64,000 nt of DNA from Drosophila persimilis (GCF_003286085.1 NW_020825288.1:9796001-9860000), one strand, 5' to 3'. Positions 14,502-29,187 are shown, counted from the first letter of the stretch. Numbers and translations: made by a program. Notes: generated by a model from the letters alone, not told the origin.

Positions 14502-14531
14502 ATTTGCATATTTTGTTTGCTTTATGCAAAT
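14502..14531. promoter_or_regulatory. Inverted pair of octamer (POU-type) sites
   Basis: ATTTGCAT at 14502-14509 and ATGCAAAT at 14524-14531 are exact reverse complements with 14 bp between them. These match the POU-domain octamer. It is a candidate enhancer element only; AT-rich fly DNA yields such sites by chance. Confidence 0.25.
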
Positions 14532-17128
14532 TGCGATGAATTCGGTTAACGAAAATAAAACAGGAACTTAAAATAGACCACACAGAAAAAGCCAGCAACG
14601 CAGCCAATTAAGTAAGACCATAAAATGCATCATCTACTATATTTTTTGCCGAGATCGACCTACTATTGTGGACTTCTATGATATCATAGATGAGGCTATA
14701 ATTAGCCCAAAATCCATTCGAAATCCATCAACAGTCAATAGAACATTCCGAATAAGTGCCAAGTTTCACACATTTCACATTTTGGCACTTGGCAGCGAAA
14801 GGCTTTCTCTGCCTCAAGGCAGACCGGCCCGATCTGGGTTCCATGACATGACTCCGCTCATGATGCAATTTCAATTAAAACGAGGCGAAGCGCACAAAAG
14901 GCAAACAAACAAACAAACAAACAATGAGACAAGTAAGAAAACAAAGTGAAAAAATGTTAGACAAATAAGCAAAACGCTCGAATTAAACAATTCAACTTCA
15001 ACTTGAACTCCGCAAACTGCTGAGACGGCACGCGATACCCTCAATGATGTAATCGATTAGATGAAGCCATTATCCCAGCCCCGGCACTGCCACCGGCACA
15101 GGCACAGGCACTCACGCAAACAGGTCTCCACACCGCAGCTGTGACTCTTTCAGTATCTCTATCTGTATCTTTGCGAGCACTTTGCTAATGGGCGAAAGTC
15201 AAGATCGCTTTGAAGCGAAATGAGAGGCAGACTTCTGGTCATGTAATTCCTATGCGATCAACTCAGACAACGCCACAATTCTTGCCCCATGAATCAGCAT
15301 TGCCAGCTTACAAAAGAAGAGAGAGAAGAAATACAAATTTAAATAAAAATAAAAAGTGTTACACTTAAATCCGCCTGTGGTCCGCTCTCGGATTCGTGAA
15401 GTGCTGAAAAGACAAGCAACTCGGCCGGCTTTTTGCTGGGCAACATCTTCGGGGCAAGGCCCCAGACTTATGCAACGAGCAGTGGCAAAAATCTGCCAGG
15501 CAAATTACCATAAAATTTACATAAAAGCTTCCGTGTAAAATTTATTTAAAACAAATAAAAAAAGCTACAGCAGCAGCAATAGCAAGACGGAGAGGGAGAC
15601 GCTGTGGTAGAGGAAAGAAAATGCACAAAATCCTGTGGACACTATATCTTCTGCTAGGCGGAAGCCGAGAGGTTGTCTTGTCAGGCAGAGCCATAAACAT
15701 AAACATAAACTGCCGGCCCGGGCAGACAACAATTGGCAACAGGTGTAGGCCAAGCTGTGTGTGAGCCAAGAAACCAGCAGACCTGGCCTTCGCCCTAGCC
15801 CTAGTCGGAGTCTCAGTCTTGGTCTTGTTCTTGTGCCCTTATCTAATAACAGCAACGACTTGACAGCACAAAGGACAGAAATACACACACACAGAAAGCG
15901 AGTGTGAAGCGGATCCCTGAACACGTGCTCCTCCAATTCCGACCAGGTCTTAGCTTGGCTTTGACAATTTCGGTAGCCCAGAAGTCGGAAACGGTCTTGG
16001 GTCATCCCCGGTGCCTGATCCCTGGTCCCTATTGCCCAGTTGTCCTGTTCTGTTCTGTTCTGTTTGGCTCTTCTGTTCTGTTCTGTACGAGTTGTAGCTC
16101 AAGCCGTTGGCTTTCGTCTGTCAATTTTTGTGTGTTATTGTCCTACGGTGAGGTTGCTACGTGCAGGGTCCCGGCCTCTTAAGTCTTGTCATTGTGCAAA
16201 TTTACAGTTTTTCGCCAAACGTATTGGGTTGAGTGGAGTCGTTTGGGGAAATCTTCGAGATTGTGCCATCAAATTCGACACTAAAAAGACAAACACGTTT
16301 TGTATTGAGCCCCGAAATGCCACCAGAGAGGGCCACACTCAAAATTAGCCAAATGAAAAGGCTCCCTATCGGGGGGCAGGACAGCCACTGTAGCCATGTG
16401 TGACCGAAATAAACCTAGAGAGGAAATTAAGTAATTATGCACTTGACTTGCCATTTTTACCATGCACCACCCAAGCCCAGTGTGCATTCCTGGCACTCCA
16501 TTTAAGCCGGCTTTGGCTAGCAGCCGGCACACATTGTCCCAGTCGCCAGTAGCCAGTACCCAGTCGAGTAGTAGTCGCAGTCCCTGGCCTTATGCAGATA
16601 CCAATACCAATTTCAGCTTCTGCTTCGGCCAGATGTCCCCAAAAATGGCCTGTTCAAACACAAGCCATGCAAGCTGCCATTGACGGAGAGAATATTGGCC
16701 CATTGGCATCATGTTCGATTTTGCAGACACAGCGACGTTTTGTCTTTAACTAAATTATAGCTACTACATGGCCAGGGACTCTGGACTTCGAATTGCTGCT
16801 GGTGCTGCTGCTGCTGCTCCTGATCGGAACTGGAAGTGGAAGCGGAAGCGGAAGCAGAGGCGGAAGGATGGACAAAACGGGCAAAATGGCTTAAACTGAA
16901 ATGTGCCAAAAACTTCAATGCCTGCAACTGACGTGATATCTCCAACCTCAACTTCTGAGCCGGGGTCGGTGTCGAGGCTGGGAGTGGAGTGGAGTGGATT
17001 CTGGCTTTGCCTGGCAGTCAATAGTCAACTAAACTGCATCAAACTGCCTGCCAAGAGCGGCTGCTGTTTCGCCTGCCCTCTCCCTCGGCTACTCCTCGTT
17101 TCAGTTTCAGTCAGTGTGTGTCGACCGA

Positions 17129-17136
17129 TATCGATA
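17129..17136. promoter_or_regulatory. DRE-type TATCGATA palindrome
   Basis: Exact 8-bp match to the DNA replication-related element bound by DREF. It is isolated within the long intron with no accompanying start-site signals, so function is uncertain. Confidence 0.25.
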
Positions 17137-20100
17137 TAAGGCATTACCTGCTAAACTGTTTGGCAGCATCACAGGTAGAGCCAGGCCGGTCTGGGCCAGG
17201 CCCTGGCCCTGGCTCTGGCTCTGGCTCTGGGCCGAAGCAGAGACAGAGACAGCATGTCAAACAGTTTTGCAATTGTTTCGGAATTGTCTCTCGTGCAAAT
17301 GCAATTTTCTTCAATTTGATTGGGGCGGAGGACACGGGACACGGACAGTGCCAATGCCAGTTGGCAGTTTGCCGGGGTCAGGGATCCGAGCATGCCATAG
17401 GTATCTGGAAGAAGAGTTTAATCTATTACATAAAACAAATTGCAGATTTTGTCGTTGTTGCTGTGTTTTTCTTGACGATGCCTCTAAAATGGAAGCATGA
17501 CATTTAAGTTACTTGCTTTTGCCATTTGTTTGTTTGTTACTTGTACGATACCCACTCCCCTGCCATTCTGGGGGGATTCAGACCCCGGCCCAGGTGGTAA
17601 TGGTCACATTGGCAGGCCGTAGATAAGCCTGATTTTTGTTCTGTCAGAGCTCCATTTCGATTTATGTCCATTGACATGAGTCACCACAAAATGGATCGCC
17701 TGGGACCAGATGCACAGATTAGAGAGATTTCGATGCTGTTCTGCTCCTAATTTCCGGCATGATGAATGCTCGTATAAATAAAAGATATGCAAAGGAAATT
17801 GCCTTTACATTGACAGAAAGAAAGAAGTGTTTCCACCTGGCACTAGGCTTTTCCCATTAGAATAGATTATTTCCATTATCTGATGATTGAAAAATAAACA
17901 GATTTAAGGGAAATTTCAAGCTATTTTAATGACCAATTTTCAAACAAAATAAAGCTGAAAGGCATATGATGCTTAGCGAATTCATAAAAACCTGATAAAG
18001 AAATCAGATGTCCTTTTGTGTGCTCTTCAATTCTTTATTTTTTCCGCAATTTTAATATCGTACGAGTACTCATCAAAATGCACTCCATCAACCAGACAAT
18101 TACGGGCTCAAAATGCAACAATTTTATTACATAAAGCTTATGGTCAGACTAACAAATATATCAAAGCTAAAAGCCTGGAACATTCGCAAAATACCAGAAA
18201 AACAGCTGGCGGGCAGAGCCGAACTGGGGATAGACTCATACCCCACGATAGCCCCTCCTCCCCGCGATGATCCCAGAGAGCTCCCTCCGGTGAACAATGG
18301 CCCGATGTTGACATAATAAAACGCACATAACTAGCGCACAAACAGCAAGACCAGGACCAAAACCAGAACGGGTCAGAGGATGGGATTCGGAGGACACAAG
18401 GCCGCAGATGCCACAAATTCCGATTTTCACACAAACCCACACACAGAAACACCCTTATATGGTCAGTAAAAAATGTTATTAAAAAATATATCCCATAAAG
18501 AATGAGCGGGAAAGAGATGCGAGTCCGGGCAAAGCGAGAGAGAAATCATATAAAAGAGAAATCAATGCAAAACTATGGGATTTAAAAGCGCTTTAAATCG
18601 CCCAAGAATATGCAAGGCCATGGGTCATAAAATTGCGGTTTCATTACACAAAAACCTCAAGCATGACATGGCAACGGGACAGAGGAGAGGACAGATAGAT
18701 AGCTGAAGAGAACTGTGATATTAAATCTACTACGGCATGTGCCTGACCAGACCGAAAAAAAGAGAATTACACCAACTAACTTGTCCCCTGCATTCCAAAG
18801 AGCAGCCAAAGAGGACCCCGAAATCCGGATCTGAAGGATCTGCAGAAGTAGGAGCAGGAGTAGCCACTCAATACATTTTATGCCAGAGTAATTCAAAGTT
18901 AACGATGTGTAAATACTTAAGGGCTTAAAATGCAAAACCAAAACCCACGACGAGGACACGGACGACAACGAGGCTGGCAACCGAAAACCGCAATTATGAC
19001 AACAGAACAGAACTGGGAAGGAGCTCCAGGGGCCTGGTTGGAGAGCCTGCAGTCTTGGGGTGGGATTTTGGGTACGCACTGGTTATGGCTAGCAAAAACC
19101 AATTACTTGACGTATGTGCGACGTATCTGCTGGCCCTCACAGAGACTGTGATTTGTCCTTGGTTCCAGAAATGGTAACAAAATTGCAACCTCGTTTGTTG
19201 CACAAATGAGCCTCATTGTAAGCAAAGGGCGACAGGAGATGGGTCCCAGACCTGCACCAACAGAGCCACATGGACATGGGCACAATATCCAACCGACAAC
19301 GACAATTACCCGCCAGCAATTTGCGTGAATTAACACCAGTCCAAGAACCTGCGCACAGAAAGATAACTTTTATAACTTCTTCAGTGCAGAAAGCCGCAGT
19401 CGGCACTGGACCTGTCTGGACCAGGGTCTCTCGGGGCATCGGCAACAACAAAATGCATATATTTATTATCGCCACGGCGAGATTGCAACGACCACAGCAA
19501 AAGACGACCTTGAAGAGCACCTGGCCGTGGCTACGTGATGCCCTCTGGGGGCATGTATTGTTGTTCCTTGCTTCGGTTCTGCCCTGCCATCATCCTCATC
19601 ATCATCAAGAGCATGGCCAATAAATTAGCAAAGACCAAAGCGATTTGGTAAGGTTTTTATTGTCCTGGTCAGCGAGAGATGAGCGGCGGCATCAGGTGTG
19701 GATGGCGTAAATTGAATTAAACGCCAATGCTCGGGCAACTCAGCGAGCATCCATCTTCGAGTGGTGGTGCATCAAGTTCTGGGTCCTCCCAACTATCCGA
19801 TAACCCAACTCAAAGCCCTCAGAGATCAAAGGAACTGCCTGAACCACCATAAACTACAAAAAAGATACGATTATGTATTGTAGGTCGCTCCGTAGGGGCG
19901 GACTTTGTCTAGGCCCAAAAGGAACACGCCCACTCCATTGCTAAGCGCGTGATTTAATGAGTTTTACAGACACTGATTTATGCCTAATGACTGAGCCTAA
20001 ATTGTTCTCTTGCCGCTCGGTTCCGCCTTTGCACAATCCATTCCTCGCTCTCCAAAATACATATGCAAATTAAGCAACTCAAACAAATGCAAAACTAAAT

Positions 20101-20816
20101 TGCTTGAAATAAAACTTTTCGGCAGATTTAAGCCCCAAAGCATCGGTATGGCAATGTCATCGAGGGTAAGGAACGGGGCGGGAACGAGGCTCCAAAGAAT
20201 GAGAATCACATCAGAAGTGAGCAAAACAGATTTGTCACAAAACCACAACAGCCAGTAAATCAGCATAAAAGGCGAATGCAAGTCAAAACATTTCAGAAAT
20301 TATGACCCCGGACAAGGGCCCCCGAAAAGGGTCGTCTGCCGCAAGACCAAGCCGCAAACTGAACGAGCCTGGGAACCCGGTCGGTGAAGGGGCTTCGTCG
20401 GGACTGGAATGGAGGTGCAGGGAAGTAGTGTAGAGATGGTGGTCTGCTGTGGGCCAATGATAATTGCCCTGGCTGTGGGTGGACGAGATCAACCAAGCGT
20501 GCTGTAGAACGAAACAAGAAAAAAAGGTTAGCCCCCGGGCCGAATATTAAGATACCCTGACTGATCGATACAGTGTTTTGCTTGTGTTCAATTATATGTA
20601 TCTAATCGGAACAAAGATAGATCTATGTCATGTTTGTACTTTTGCTTGGATAGAGTCCTTTTGTAGGTAAAATCACAATACCTTCTGAGAGAGTGCAATA
20701 ATTGAGGGAGACTGCAAGAAGCATCTAAAAGCGAGCGAGTATCTGTGAAGTAGGAACACCAACAGCAGCAGCTGAATTTCGTAAATGCAATAATTGCTGC
20801 TGCATCTGTGCGCTTC

Positions 20817-20839
20817 TGTGTGTGTGTGTGTGTGTGTGT
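20817..20839. repeat. TG dinucleotide microsatellite
   Basis: Pure (TG)n run of 23 bp within the long intron. Confidence 0.9.
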
Positions 20840-21300
20840 TGAGTATCTGTGTGAGTGGGCAGGCTGAATGTACGTATATGTATGAATGCATGCAGAAAAG
20901 ATGCAAATCAGTCAGACATCTGGACACATGACCAGACGAATGACGGCGGCAGCCTCTCCTGCCCTCTCGTGAGCATAAATAAGTTGTCTGCTAGGGGCTT
21001 TGCCCAGCCCCATACTGCACCCAGCCTCCTGCCGCCCAGTGCTCAATCTAACGAGAGCTTATTCATTACAACAGAAAGAGAGGGATAGCAGTGGAGAGAC
21101 ACGAGTTCTTTCTCATCTTTTGCCATACTTGAGGATCCCAAATGTGTCTGCTGCAGGAATGGGATGGGGGTAAATAGCAGAGAGTGAGGCACAAGAGCAT
21201 AACAAACAGCTTTTTGTTGCTGCATTTGTTGCTGCCTTTGCTGCTGCCTCAGTTGAGCAGACATTAGAAGAGTAGCCCACTGACACTTCCGTTTAGGCTT

Positions 21301-21490
21301 TGTTTTTATACCCAGTACTGCCAGAGCCAAGGGGCTTTTGGAACCAGTTGAAATTAATCTAACAGCCTCACGAAAGTTTTTTCAACAGCACACGAGTAAG
21401 TATGATTATTCTATCTGAGAATCGGCCGACCGATGTCCATATTGTCTGGATGAACAGCAGGATCAATTCTGAATCGCAGCTATTTTCTTG
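21301..21490. mobile_element. Decayed interspersed-element fragment (INE-1/DINE-1-like)
   Basis: TTTTTATACCCAGTACTGCC near 21301 is followed about 100 bp on by a segment (about 21413-21455) reading CTGAGAATCGGCCGACCGAT then GTCCATATTGTCTGGATGAA. From memory, this order (ATACCC plus ACTC-like end, then a GCCATGTCCGTCTGTC...ATGAAC-like segment) is typical of common fly non-autonomous elements. The copy is degenerate and has no coding sequence. Family name is inference. Confidence 0.35.
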
Positions 21491-22532
21491 AACATACCAA
21501 TCTGAGTAAAGCGTATGCCCTAGTCTTTATATATTCTCTACTCAATTCTTTTCTGTGTTCATGAAACGGTTGCAGCTCATGCCCCAAAAAAGAGATGAGG
21601 GAGCCTGCTGCAGAAACAAAGCAATTAAAAGCTTTAACTTAAAGTAGAGCCACACATTTTCTTGTTTGTTTGCTCTGGTCGAATGTGCTCTTGAGAACAT
21701 TTGAATGTTTTAAGCACACTTTTCATGGCTTTATTTATTTATGGTCGGCCAGTTTGATGCTTATTAAATAGTTTTGCATTTGAAATTTATTTCGGCAGAA
21801 ACCCATCTTTTCTGGAGGGCAATAATTTTTGGCTTTTGCCTTCAAGAACACACACAGCAATACACAAATAATTTACAAGCTCTTGGACTTTCACAATTCG
21901 TGTTCGTTTCATTTTCATTTATGCATATAAATATTCTAAGAATTTTATCTAGCATTTTAGACTTTTAATTGAGGCAAATTTCATTTAAATGGCAGATATA
22001 ATGGCAGAGTATACTATTCAGAGGGAATTAGTTGATAAATGGTAAACATACTCCGCTTTTTTATTGTTTATCTATTTAGCACATTACAATTTAATGTTAA
22101 ATGGTTTTGATAAGTCAAGAACCATCCTCTGAGACCTCTCAGAGTCTCTGCAAATGACAGGGCGTGTCATGCACTACCCAAAAACAAAACCTAGACATGC
22201 GTGCCACTCGTTCTGTGTGTGTGTTCATGCTACTTAAACTTCAGCAAAATGTTCTGTCATTTTGACATCATTACACCCAAACACATGCATTAGTTCTGCT
22301 TCAGTCTTGGCCATGGAATGACAAAAGCGGGTGTGGGGGAAACTAGGAGAAAACTATCATGGTGAAGCCCGAGTATTAGGCGACGTGAGTGAAGAAAAAA
22401 CAAAGGAAAAAACGTTGGAAAAATGGGAAAACGAAGCAAAACTAACATACTTTGTGTGGCATAACTGCGGAGCGGAGCGGAGCCGGTGCCAGAACTGAAG
22501 GAATAATAGATTCACGCACACATACTCACACG

Positions 22533-22536
<4 letters not shown>

Positions 22537-22565
<29 letters not shown>
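22537..22565. repeat. CA dinucleotide microsatellite
   Basis: (CA)n run of 29 bp, extended on its left by imperfect CGCACG units. Confidence 0.9.
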
Positions 22566-22567
<2 letters not shown>

Positions 22568-23661
22568 GCCATGACAATGAGAGATGGCTTGGTGTTTGTG
22601 TTTGTGTTGCCGGGAAAGTGCAGATCAAATGCAGTTAACTAGCTTGTTGACATCTTCACACACAATTTCCCCGCAAACACACACTCGCACAACCAGATGA
22701 GTTTTTGTGCGTTGGCTCTTCTTTCAGCAGCTTTTACCCAAGGAAAAAACTCAGAATCCTAAGCTCTTTTCTCAGCAATGTTGCAAATACACAACAGGGA
22801 CACCTGACCAAAAGATGACCCCAAAAATGTATATAACAAAGTAGGAGTACGAGTATATACATGTGTAGTATATACCTCTGTGTCTGCCGAACACGAATGT
22901 ATTTTTCATAAGTTAAGCAAAATGAAGAAAAACAATGTTGTTGGCCAATTGGATTGCCAGGGCCATGGAATTGCTACGTGCGTTTGCAACAAAGTGCAGC
23001 ATAAACACTCCAAGCATCAGCACTCTCCCCTTTCTGCCCCCTTGGCTGGCTGTCTGTGCTATCTGTGGGGCACTCATGCAAAAGTAAACGATTTTTAAAT
23101 GCAATTCCACAAATGGTCCGGCCAGACGAGACCCGGCCCCGCATTGTCACAGCAAAGTTGTCAAAACATATTATATGGGCTGGTTAAATTTTAATGTCCA
23201 GTGGAGATGCAATTTTTAAAAGCATTTTCATTTTGATTTGCTTTGGGCCCACTTTGGCCAATCTTATGGAATTCCCTATGAAATATTTATGCCAGCAGAC
23301 AAACACAAAAAAAAACCGAAACCAACCGAAAGTCTGGGTCTGCACTCATGCCTCCTGAGCACACACGTTCCAATTGAAGCCGAAACCAGATTTTACCCCT
23401 CACCGGGGCACATATGTATGTACCTTAGTGATCCTCTTGACTCCAGCCTGCAAATCCCAGCTGCTCAAGAAGCTCTTCGAGTGTGGACCAACGCCTCGGA
23501 CCCTGGACCCTGGCCCTGGACCCTGAATCCGGACTGTTGCTGCGTGCCACAAGCCAGACAAACTATTCCACCGCACTCGCACTTGCATACTTTTGCGGAC
23601 TGCATGCCAAAAAGGTGCTCGCTCCCCTAAGCAGTTGGACAGAGACGCACACTCTGGCTAC

Positions 23662-24064
23662 TACACTGCAAAAATAGCTATTAACTCTTGGAAATTGCCG
23701 ACAAGTATTCTCGGAAAATTTGTATTTTAGGGATTTGAATTCTATGTTAAGACTTACGAATTTTATGATTAGTTACAGAGACATATAAGAATACCATATT
23801 TTCTTTATATCTTTATTCTTTATTTTCAAGTGTAAGATTATTTGCAAAGAGGAGCACATACGCTTGGGCATCATATATCACTTTCATTATAATATAACGA
23901 CAGAACCGTTCTCAGGTTATGAAATGCCATACATAAGACAAGCTTCTTAAGGGAAAAATAAATTCTGCACTGATCCCAACAAAAGTACCTTTAATATTTA
24001 GTTGATCAAATCGTCCAGTTATGTCATTCAAAATCGGGTTTCCTCCTGACTCCTTTACAGTGCA
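23662..24064. repeat. AT-rich block with TACACTG...CAGTGCA inverted ends
   Basis: TACACTGCAAAAA at 23662 opens a strongly AT-rich segment that ends TTTACAGTGCA at 24064. Ends and composition match the clearer blocks at 26001-26164, 45201-45400 and 53619-53704. The right end has one mismatch from CAGTGTA, so this copy is the weakest. Confidence 0.3.
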
Positions 24065-26000
24065 TTCCCAGAGTCACGATGTATTTCTCCAGAGTACACC
24101 CTCACCATTTAAAAACAGAATCTCAGCTGCTCCGAAGTTGCTTCATTGCATACTTTTGCGAACAGAATGTTGCAAATATGCTTGGCTCGTTCGTAGGCAA
24201 TGCCTGTGGCTTTTTCTGTATCTGTATCGGTATCGCAGGCTCTGGCTGTTACCATATCTGTATATCTGTATCTGCGTCTGGGATGGAGCCTACCGAAGCT
24301 CATTTATTGCTCCTCTTCGACCAAGACGAGAGCCAGTCAATGGTACAAACAAGAAGGAAATGAAGAAAAAATATGTTTCCAAAAGCCAAAACAATGCAAT
24401 AAACGTAATTACAATTGAAACGTCCCCGAGTGGGTAGCTGTGAGAGTGGGTTGCGATTGGGGCCAATAACGAGGACAACATGTTTGTCAACTGGCAGACT
24501 CGTACATTGGAATTTATCAATAATTCCCATACGGACAGCTCCGAAGTCCTTTTCTTTGCCAATTACGCACACACACATACACTCAGACCCAATGCCTGGG
24601 CCAGGACACGGCAACGGACTTGTACTCCCTTTTTTTACAATACCCAACCAATATACGTGCTGGTATCTCTTTTGAGTTCGCATTGCTGTCCGGGCTTACT
24701 TCATTTCATTGCCCGTAGTTATGGCATCTACAGTGAATCAGTGCCCTTTTTTGTGCCCACTGGGCTGCAGGGCTCTCGTGTCTTTTGTATGTCCTTTAGT
24801 CCTTCAGCTTTATCACTATCGAGGATAAATAGAAGAATAATAATTCCTCAAATTATTTGGAGAGGGTTGTAGATCTTTATAATGGGTATTCCTCAGTCAG
24901 GACTATCAACCATATCATTGCAGCATGTTTCAATGAATAAATGTAGTATATGTATGTATACTTAAATCATAAATATTCTCTTGTAATTGGTAAACTGTTC
25001 CATAAATAATAGTCGGAAAAGAGTTTGGCACTTAGATTAGAGATATCAGATAAGAGTGCTGTAAAAATAAGTTCACATGAGGATTCTCAACCAATTTATT
25101 TGAATACATACATACGTCTATTTGTATTTTTGTCTCAACTTAAAGGGAGTTTACCCACATTTACCACTTTTTCGCCGGCACATTCTTTAAAATCCACTCA
25201 GAGTTTAGTTGGATTTTCTTGGCCTCTGGCGGTATTTACTTTGCAGCATTGATTCTGCAGGAAATTCAATTAAAATAGATTCTGCCGCTGCCACTGCTGC
25301 TGCTGCCAATTGTTTTGCGGGATTAGAAGGAAACAAAGCAAGGGAGAAGGAATCCCATTCAAGTGTCTTTGGCTAAAATCACAGTTGAGGAATCCCTTGG
25401 CAGCCAATCAATAACTTAATTCGAAAACGCATTCGCCTCCAGGCGCTTACACTTACAGAGTTCTCTCTGCGAGATGGTTGTTTTTTTTGGGCTGGTTCAG
25501 TTTGGGACTTCCTTCAAGGTACCACAACAGCAACAACAACAACCATCAACTGTCGGCCCTAGCATCTGCTGTTGCCGCTGCAGCCGCCGGCAAATGACAG
25601 GCAAGGGTGGCTGTGGCCGTCCAGCCCCACCCATATACCGCAAACACCCGGAGGGCACACGGCCAAGTTTCGGGCAACGGGCACGGGCCTACGCTACGGC
25701 CCAGTGAAAACAAGCATGAACAGAGAGATCCCACCCACAGCAAAAAACAGGATGCAGCGCGGTGCATCCTGCGCCTTTGGCTTTTCGGCGGCAACTGCAA
25801 CTGCCACTCGAATTTTGAATTACGGCCAGGATGGGCTGGCCGCGTGTTTAGATCCACTTCCTGGTTGCCTTTTGAAAGTTTTGCGCCGCCCCCCTCTCCG
25901 CACCGTGTGCAACTTTGCAACTGTACATAAATTTGATTTCATTTTATGAGGCGGCCCAGCAACATCTTTGAGAACTTTACCACACACCATGAAATCTATG

Positions 26001-26164
26001 TACACGGCGAAAAAAAAATCTTCAACAATACAATACAGTTTTTCCGATAAGAAAATTCAAGGATTCCATTCATTTGTGAATTTGGGAAAAGAAGGGAAAA
26101 ACTCGTATATATTCTATAAACTTAAGTGAAACAAACTTCTAGTCAAAGTTTAAGTCTCAGTGTA
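26001..26164. repeat. AT-rich block with TACACGG...CAGTGTA inverted ends
   Basis: TACACGGCGAAAAAAAAA opens and TCTCAGTGTA closes a 164-bp AT-rich segment. It sits 49 bp upstream of the candidate leader exon at 26214, so it may have supplied or moved close to that splice acceptor. No coding capacity. Confidence 0.4.
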
Positions 26165-26213
26165 CGCACCACTAATGTAATTTTATTTCTATTTCTACCA
26201 TTTTTCATTGCAG

Positions 26214-26274
26214 CCAGACCTTGCCACATTCCACTTGCCACTGCCGCTTTTGTGGGTGTCGGGAAACTGTTTCG
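26214..26274 (+). other. Probable 5' UTR exon 2 of Mur89F
   Basis: The acceptor is a long pyrimidine-rich tract ending CATTTTTCATTGCAG (26199-26213). The donor is TTCG|GTGAGT (26275). The 61-nt exon has no ATG. Both splice signals are near consensus and in the order expected for an internal exon, but the sequence has no coding character, so a leader exon is the simplest reading. Inclusion in Mur89F is inferred from strand and position. Confidence 0.45.
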
Positions 26275-29187
26275 GTGAGTTAAGTATGAGTTATGTTGTT
26301 TTAGCGCGGCGTTCCTGAGTTCGAAAACTTATTGAAATATGCCGCAGCAGCGGCCGGCCACTACGCCAACTTCTGTGTGTCCTTTTAAGCTTAATTGAAA
26401 GTTCGGCCCTCACCTCATCCAGGCCATTCAGGCCAAGGCAGCCCAAAAGTTTGCCCCGAACGCACACTATGTTCCCAGCCAGGCTGTAAATTAGCGACAG
26501 CTGCTGCACTTTGAGGTCTTGGGGCAGGAACAGGTAACTGCATTTGCAAGAGAGAGATTTTGCATTTACATTTCTGTGAATTGTCTCAAATTTTAATTGA
26601 ACTAACTAACTTATATACCATTTAGCAATAAATTCGTTGTCAATCAAAAGTTGTCCGGGCCAGACTCTTGACAATATTTTTACTTTTTGTGTCAGAAAGT
26701 TGCCACATGCAACTCAAGCCCACACAAATGTCACATCAAATCTCACATATACAAAAGGAGAGATAGAGAATCTGAGAATTGTCCAATCTATATGGAGAGA
26801 TCTGCACACAACTTTTCACGCACAACAAAATTTTGCTGGTGGAAAACAAGACAGCGGGGGAAATCCAACGAACGCCAGAAATCTTCTGCAGCTGCTCATA
26901 AAAATGTCAGATACAAACACCCCAACCCCATATACCCCACTCCTTACTTACAAGCTAGTTGCAGTTGCAGTTGCGTTTGTGAGCAATTTGTTATTCGATT
27001 TTTTCGATTTTTATATGGCCATGCAAAACTTCAACTTCCAGAATGACAGACACTGGCATGTCAGCGGAGGAAACCGTGTAGAAGGGTGGCCAGTGCCGCC
27101 TGGGAAGGCTCTGGCTGGCACCACGGAAATGGCTTGAAATTGTCAGCTGCGCAATGATGCACATTAAGTGTCAAGTGCCAAAAATTGTCGACAACAACAA
27201 TAGAGTTTTGCTCAACTTCCTTGAAGGGAATGGGGATGGGGAACGGCACTCCTATTGACGCCGCCAGTCGTCGTTGGGAACCGGAAAGACATACTCGTAC
27301 ACCCATATTATTTATTTATTTATTTTCCGTTAACTCTTCGCCATCGATTTTGTGCAATTTTCAAACGTGCTGCCGTCTCGTCGCCGGTTTTCTTTTCCAT
27401 TGTGTAAAAGAAATTCCAATGGCCATTTGCGGTTAAAAATTCGGGGAGTGCTGGATGGTTGAGAGTGGTGCATCAGATCCATATAACAATAGGGCAATGA
27501 GGGCACGCTGACGCCTTTTTCAATATTTATTTACGCTTCCATCTCTATTTGAGGGAGAGATTGAGTGCCCCCACCACCCAACAGAACTGAGGATACTCGT
27601 ATGCCACGGAGTTTTCAGTTCCGGCTCAAGTACGTGCTCCGCTTGATTTGCTGCTCTTTCTTACAGTCCGATGGAGAGTGAAAGAGCGGAGCGGAGCGAA
27701 GGAACACACATATTTTGACGCATGTTTGTCAAATGTGCAAGATGTTTTTATTACTATTTGTGCTTATTTCTTTTTTGCTTATCCAGTAACTGTAGCTGCA
27801 TTTGAATTATCTACTTGCTGAGCAAATAAATCGAACAATTTACATTTTAAACTCATGCATTTTCGTCAATAATTGAAAACAGAGTGACAGGGACTGGATA
27901 CAGAGAGTGGAAATGCATTTTCTCCCCAGGGCGAGCATGATGCGAACCCACCCGCCCAAGTGCATCCAATTGGAAAAGTTGTAAAATCAACAAGTCATTG
28001 GCAAACAGCGACAGCGGCCCAGACGACAGCGCAAAAAACATCTCTGTTAAAATGTTTTGCTTATTTGCATACAAAAATACACAGAGAAGTGAGGAGAAAG
28101 ACAGGGAAAGTAAGAGAGTGAGAGAGGGGGGTGGGAGACCCAGACAAGTCCGTGGGCAAGCAAACAGTTGCTCCTGGGACTGGGACTGGGACTGTGACTG
28201 GGAACGGTCTAGGGGGCAATCGTCAGGTGGTGGCTGCCGATGCTGCTCAAGTGCATGAAAGAGTTGCACTGGCTGCCAGCGATGCAGAAATAACTGTATT
28301 TAGAACCGGAAACGGAACTGAGCGAACCCATATGTGTTTCTCTGTGCCGGTATGCGTATGTGTATGTGTATGAGCGAGCAGAAGCTTTTCTGAAAATTGA
28401 AACTGTCGAAATTTTATTTCCCCGGCAGATGCCAGCCATTGCGAAAAGGACACAAAGAAAAGAAGGTAAAAAGGTTCGAAAACCACCCCGGAAAGCGTTT
28501 CCTGACGCGTTGTCTATTCGAAAACCAACTTCAAATGAGCTCAAGGATTTGTGTGATCGTTTTGAAACGAAATCGACTTCTTTTCTTATTCAATTTCCTA
28601 TATGAACGGCAGACTTTGGCCGGCCATTGAATTGCAATTTTAAACAATTGAATCTAAGCCGAAAATTCCGAATTCAATAAGCCCTTAAAAATGTCACGTA
28701 TACGTAGCCATCTGCACCCAGTTTAGTCTCACCAAATCGAACAATCACAAAAGCTGTATTACAAGCTCAACTTCTAGATCCTGGATCGTAGAACCCTGTA
28801 TACCCTATCCTATATGGACAGATAGTAAGAATCTGAATGGAAACTATCACTCAGATTGAAACAGCCTCCTTGCCAAGGGTCAGCCCATAGTGAATATATC
28901 CTCTATATTCTAGAACTCCATCTGGTATCTAACAAAATGGAAAACAATCATAGTTAAAGCTTTTGACAGCTTAAAGCCGAATCTGGCTGTGTGGTGGCTG
29001 GAAGCGGCCCAAATGCCAGTTAACTTTTTGTTTGCATGGATTTTTTGTGCGGTGTCCCTCTCTCAACCGGACGGCGAACATTTTTGCAATTCTCGTGCAA
29101 ATGATGCCCTCCGGAAGTGCCCGGACACATGGCTCAGAGCGTCCAGAGCGTCGGCGACAGCCCAGTTCAAAGCGCAGTTCTGGCATC

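Larger units (their letters stand above)
12250..26213 (+). other. Probable Mur89F leader intron 1
   Basis: 14 kb of non-coding DNA. It holds CTGGCT, GGAAGC and GGACCC type microsatellites (about 16828-16860, 17194-17230, 23501-23525), TG and CA runs (20817-20839, 22537-22565), a perfect DRE-type TATCGATA (17129-17136), an inverted octamer pair (14502-14531), a decayed repeat near 21300-21490 and an AT-rich inverted-end block (23662-24064). I find no nested coding gene or tRNA. Confidence 0.4.
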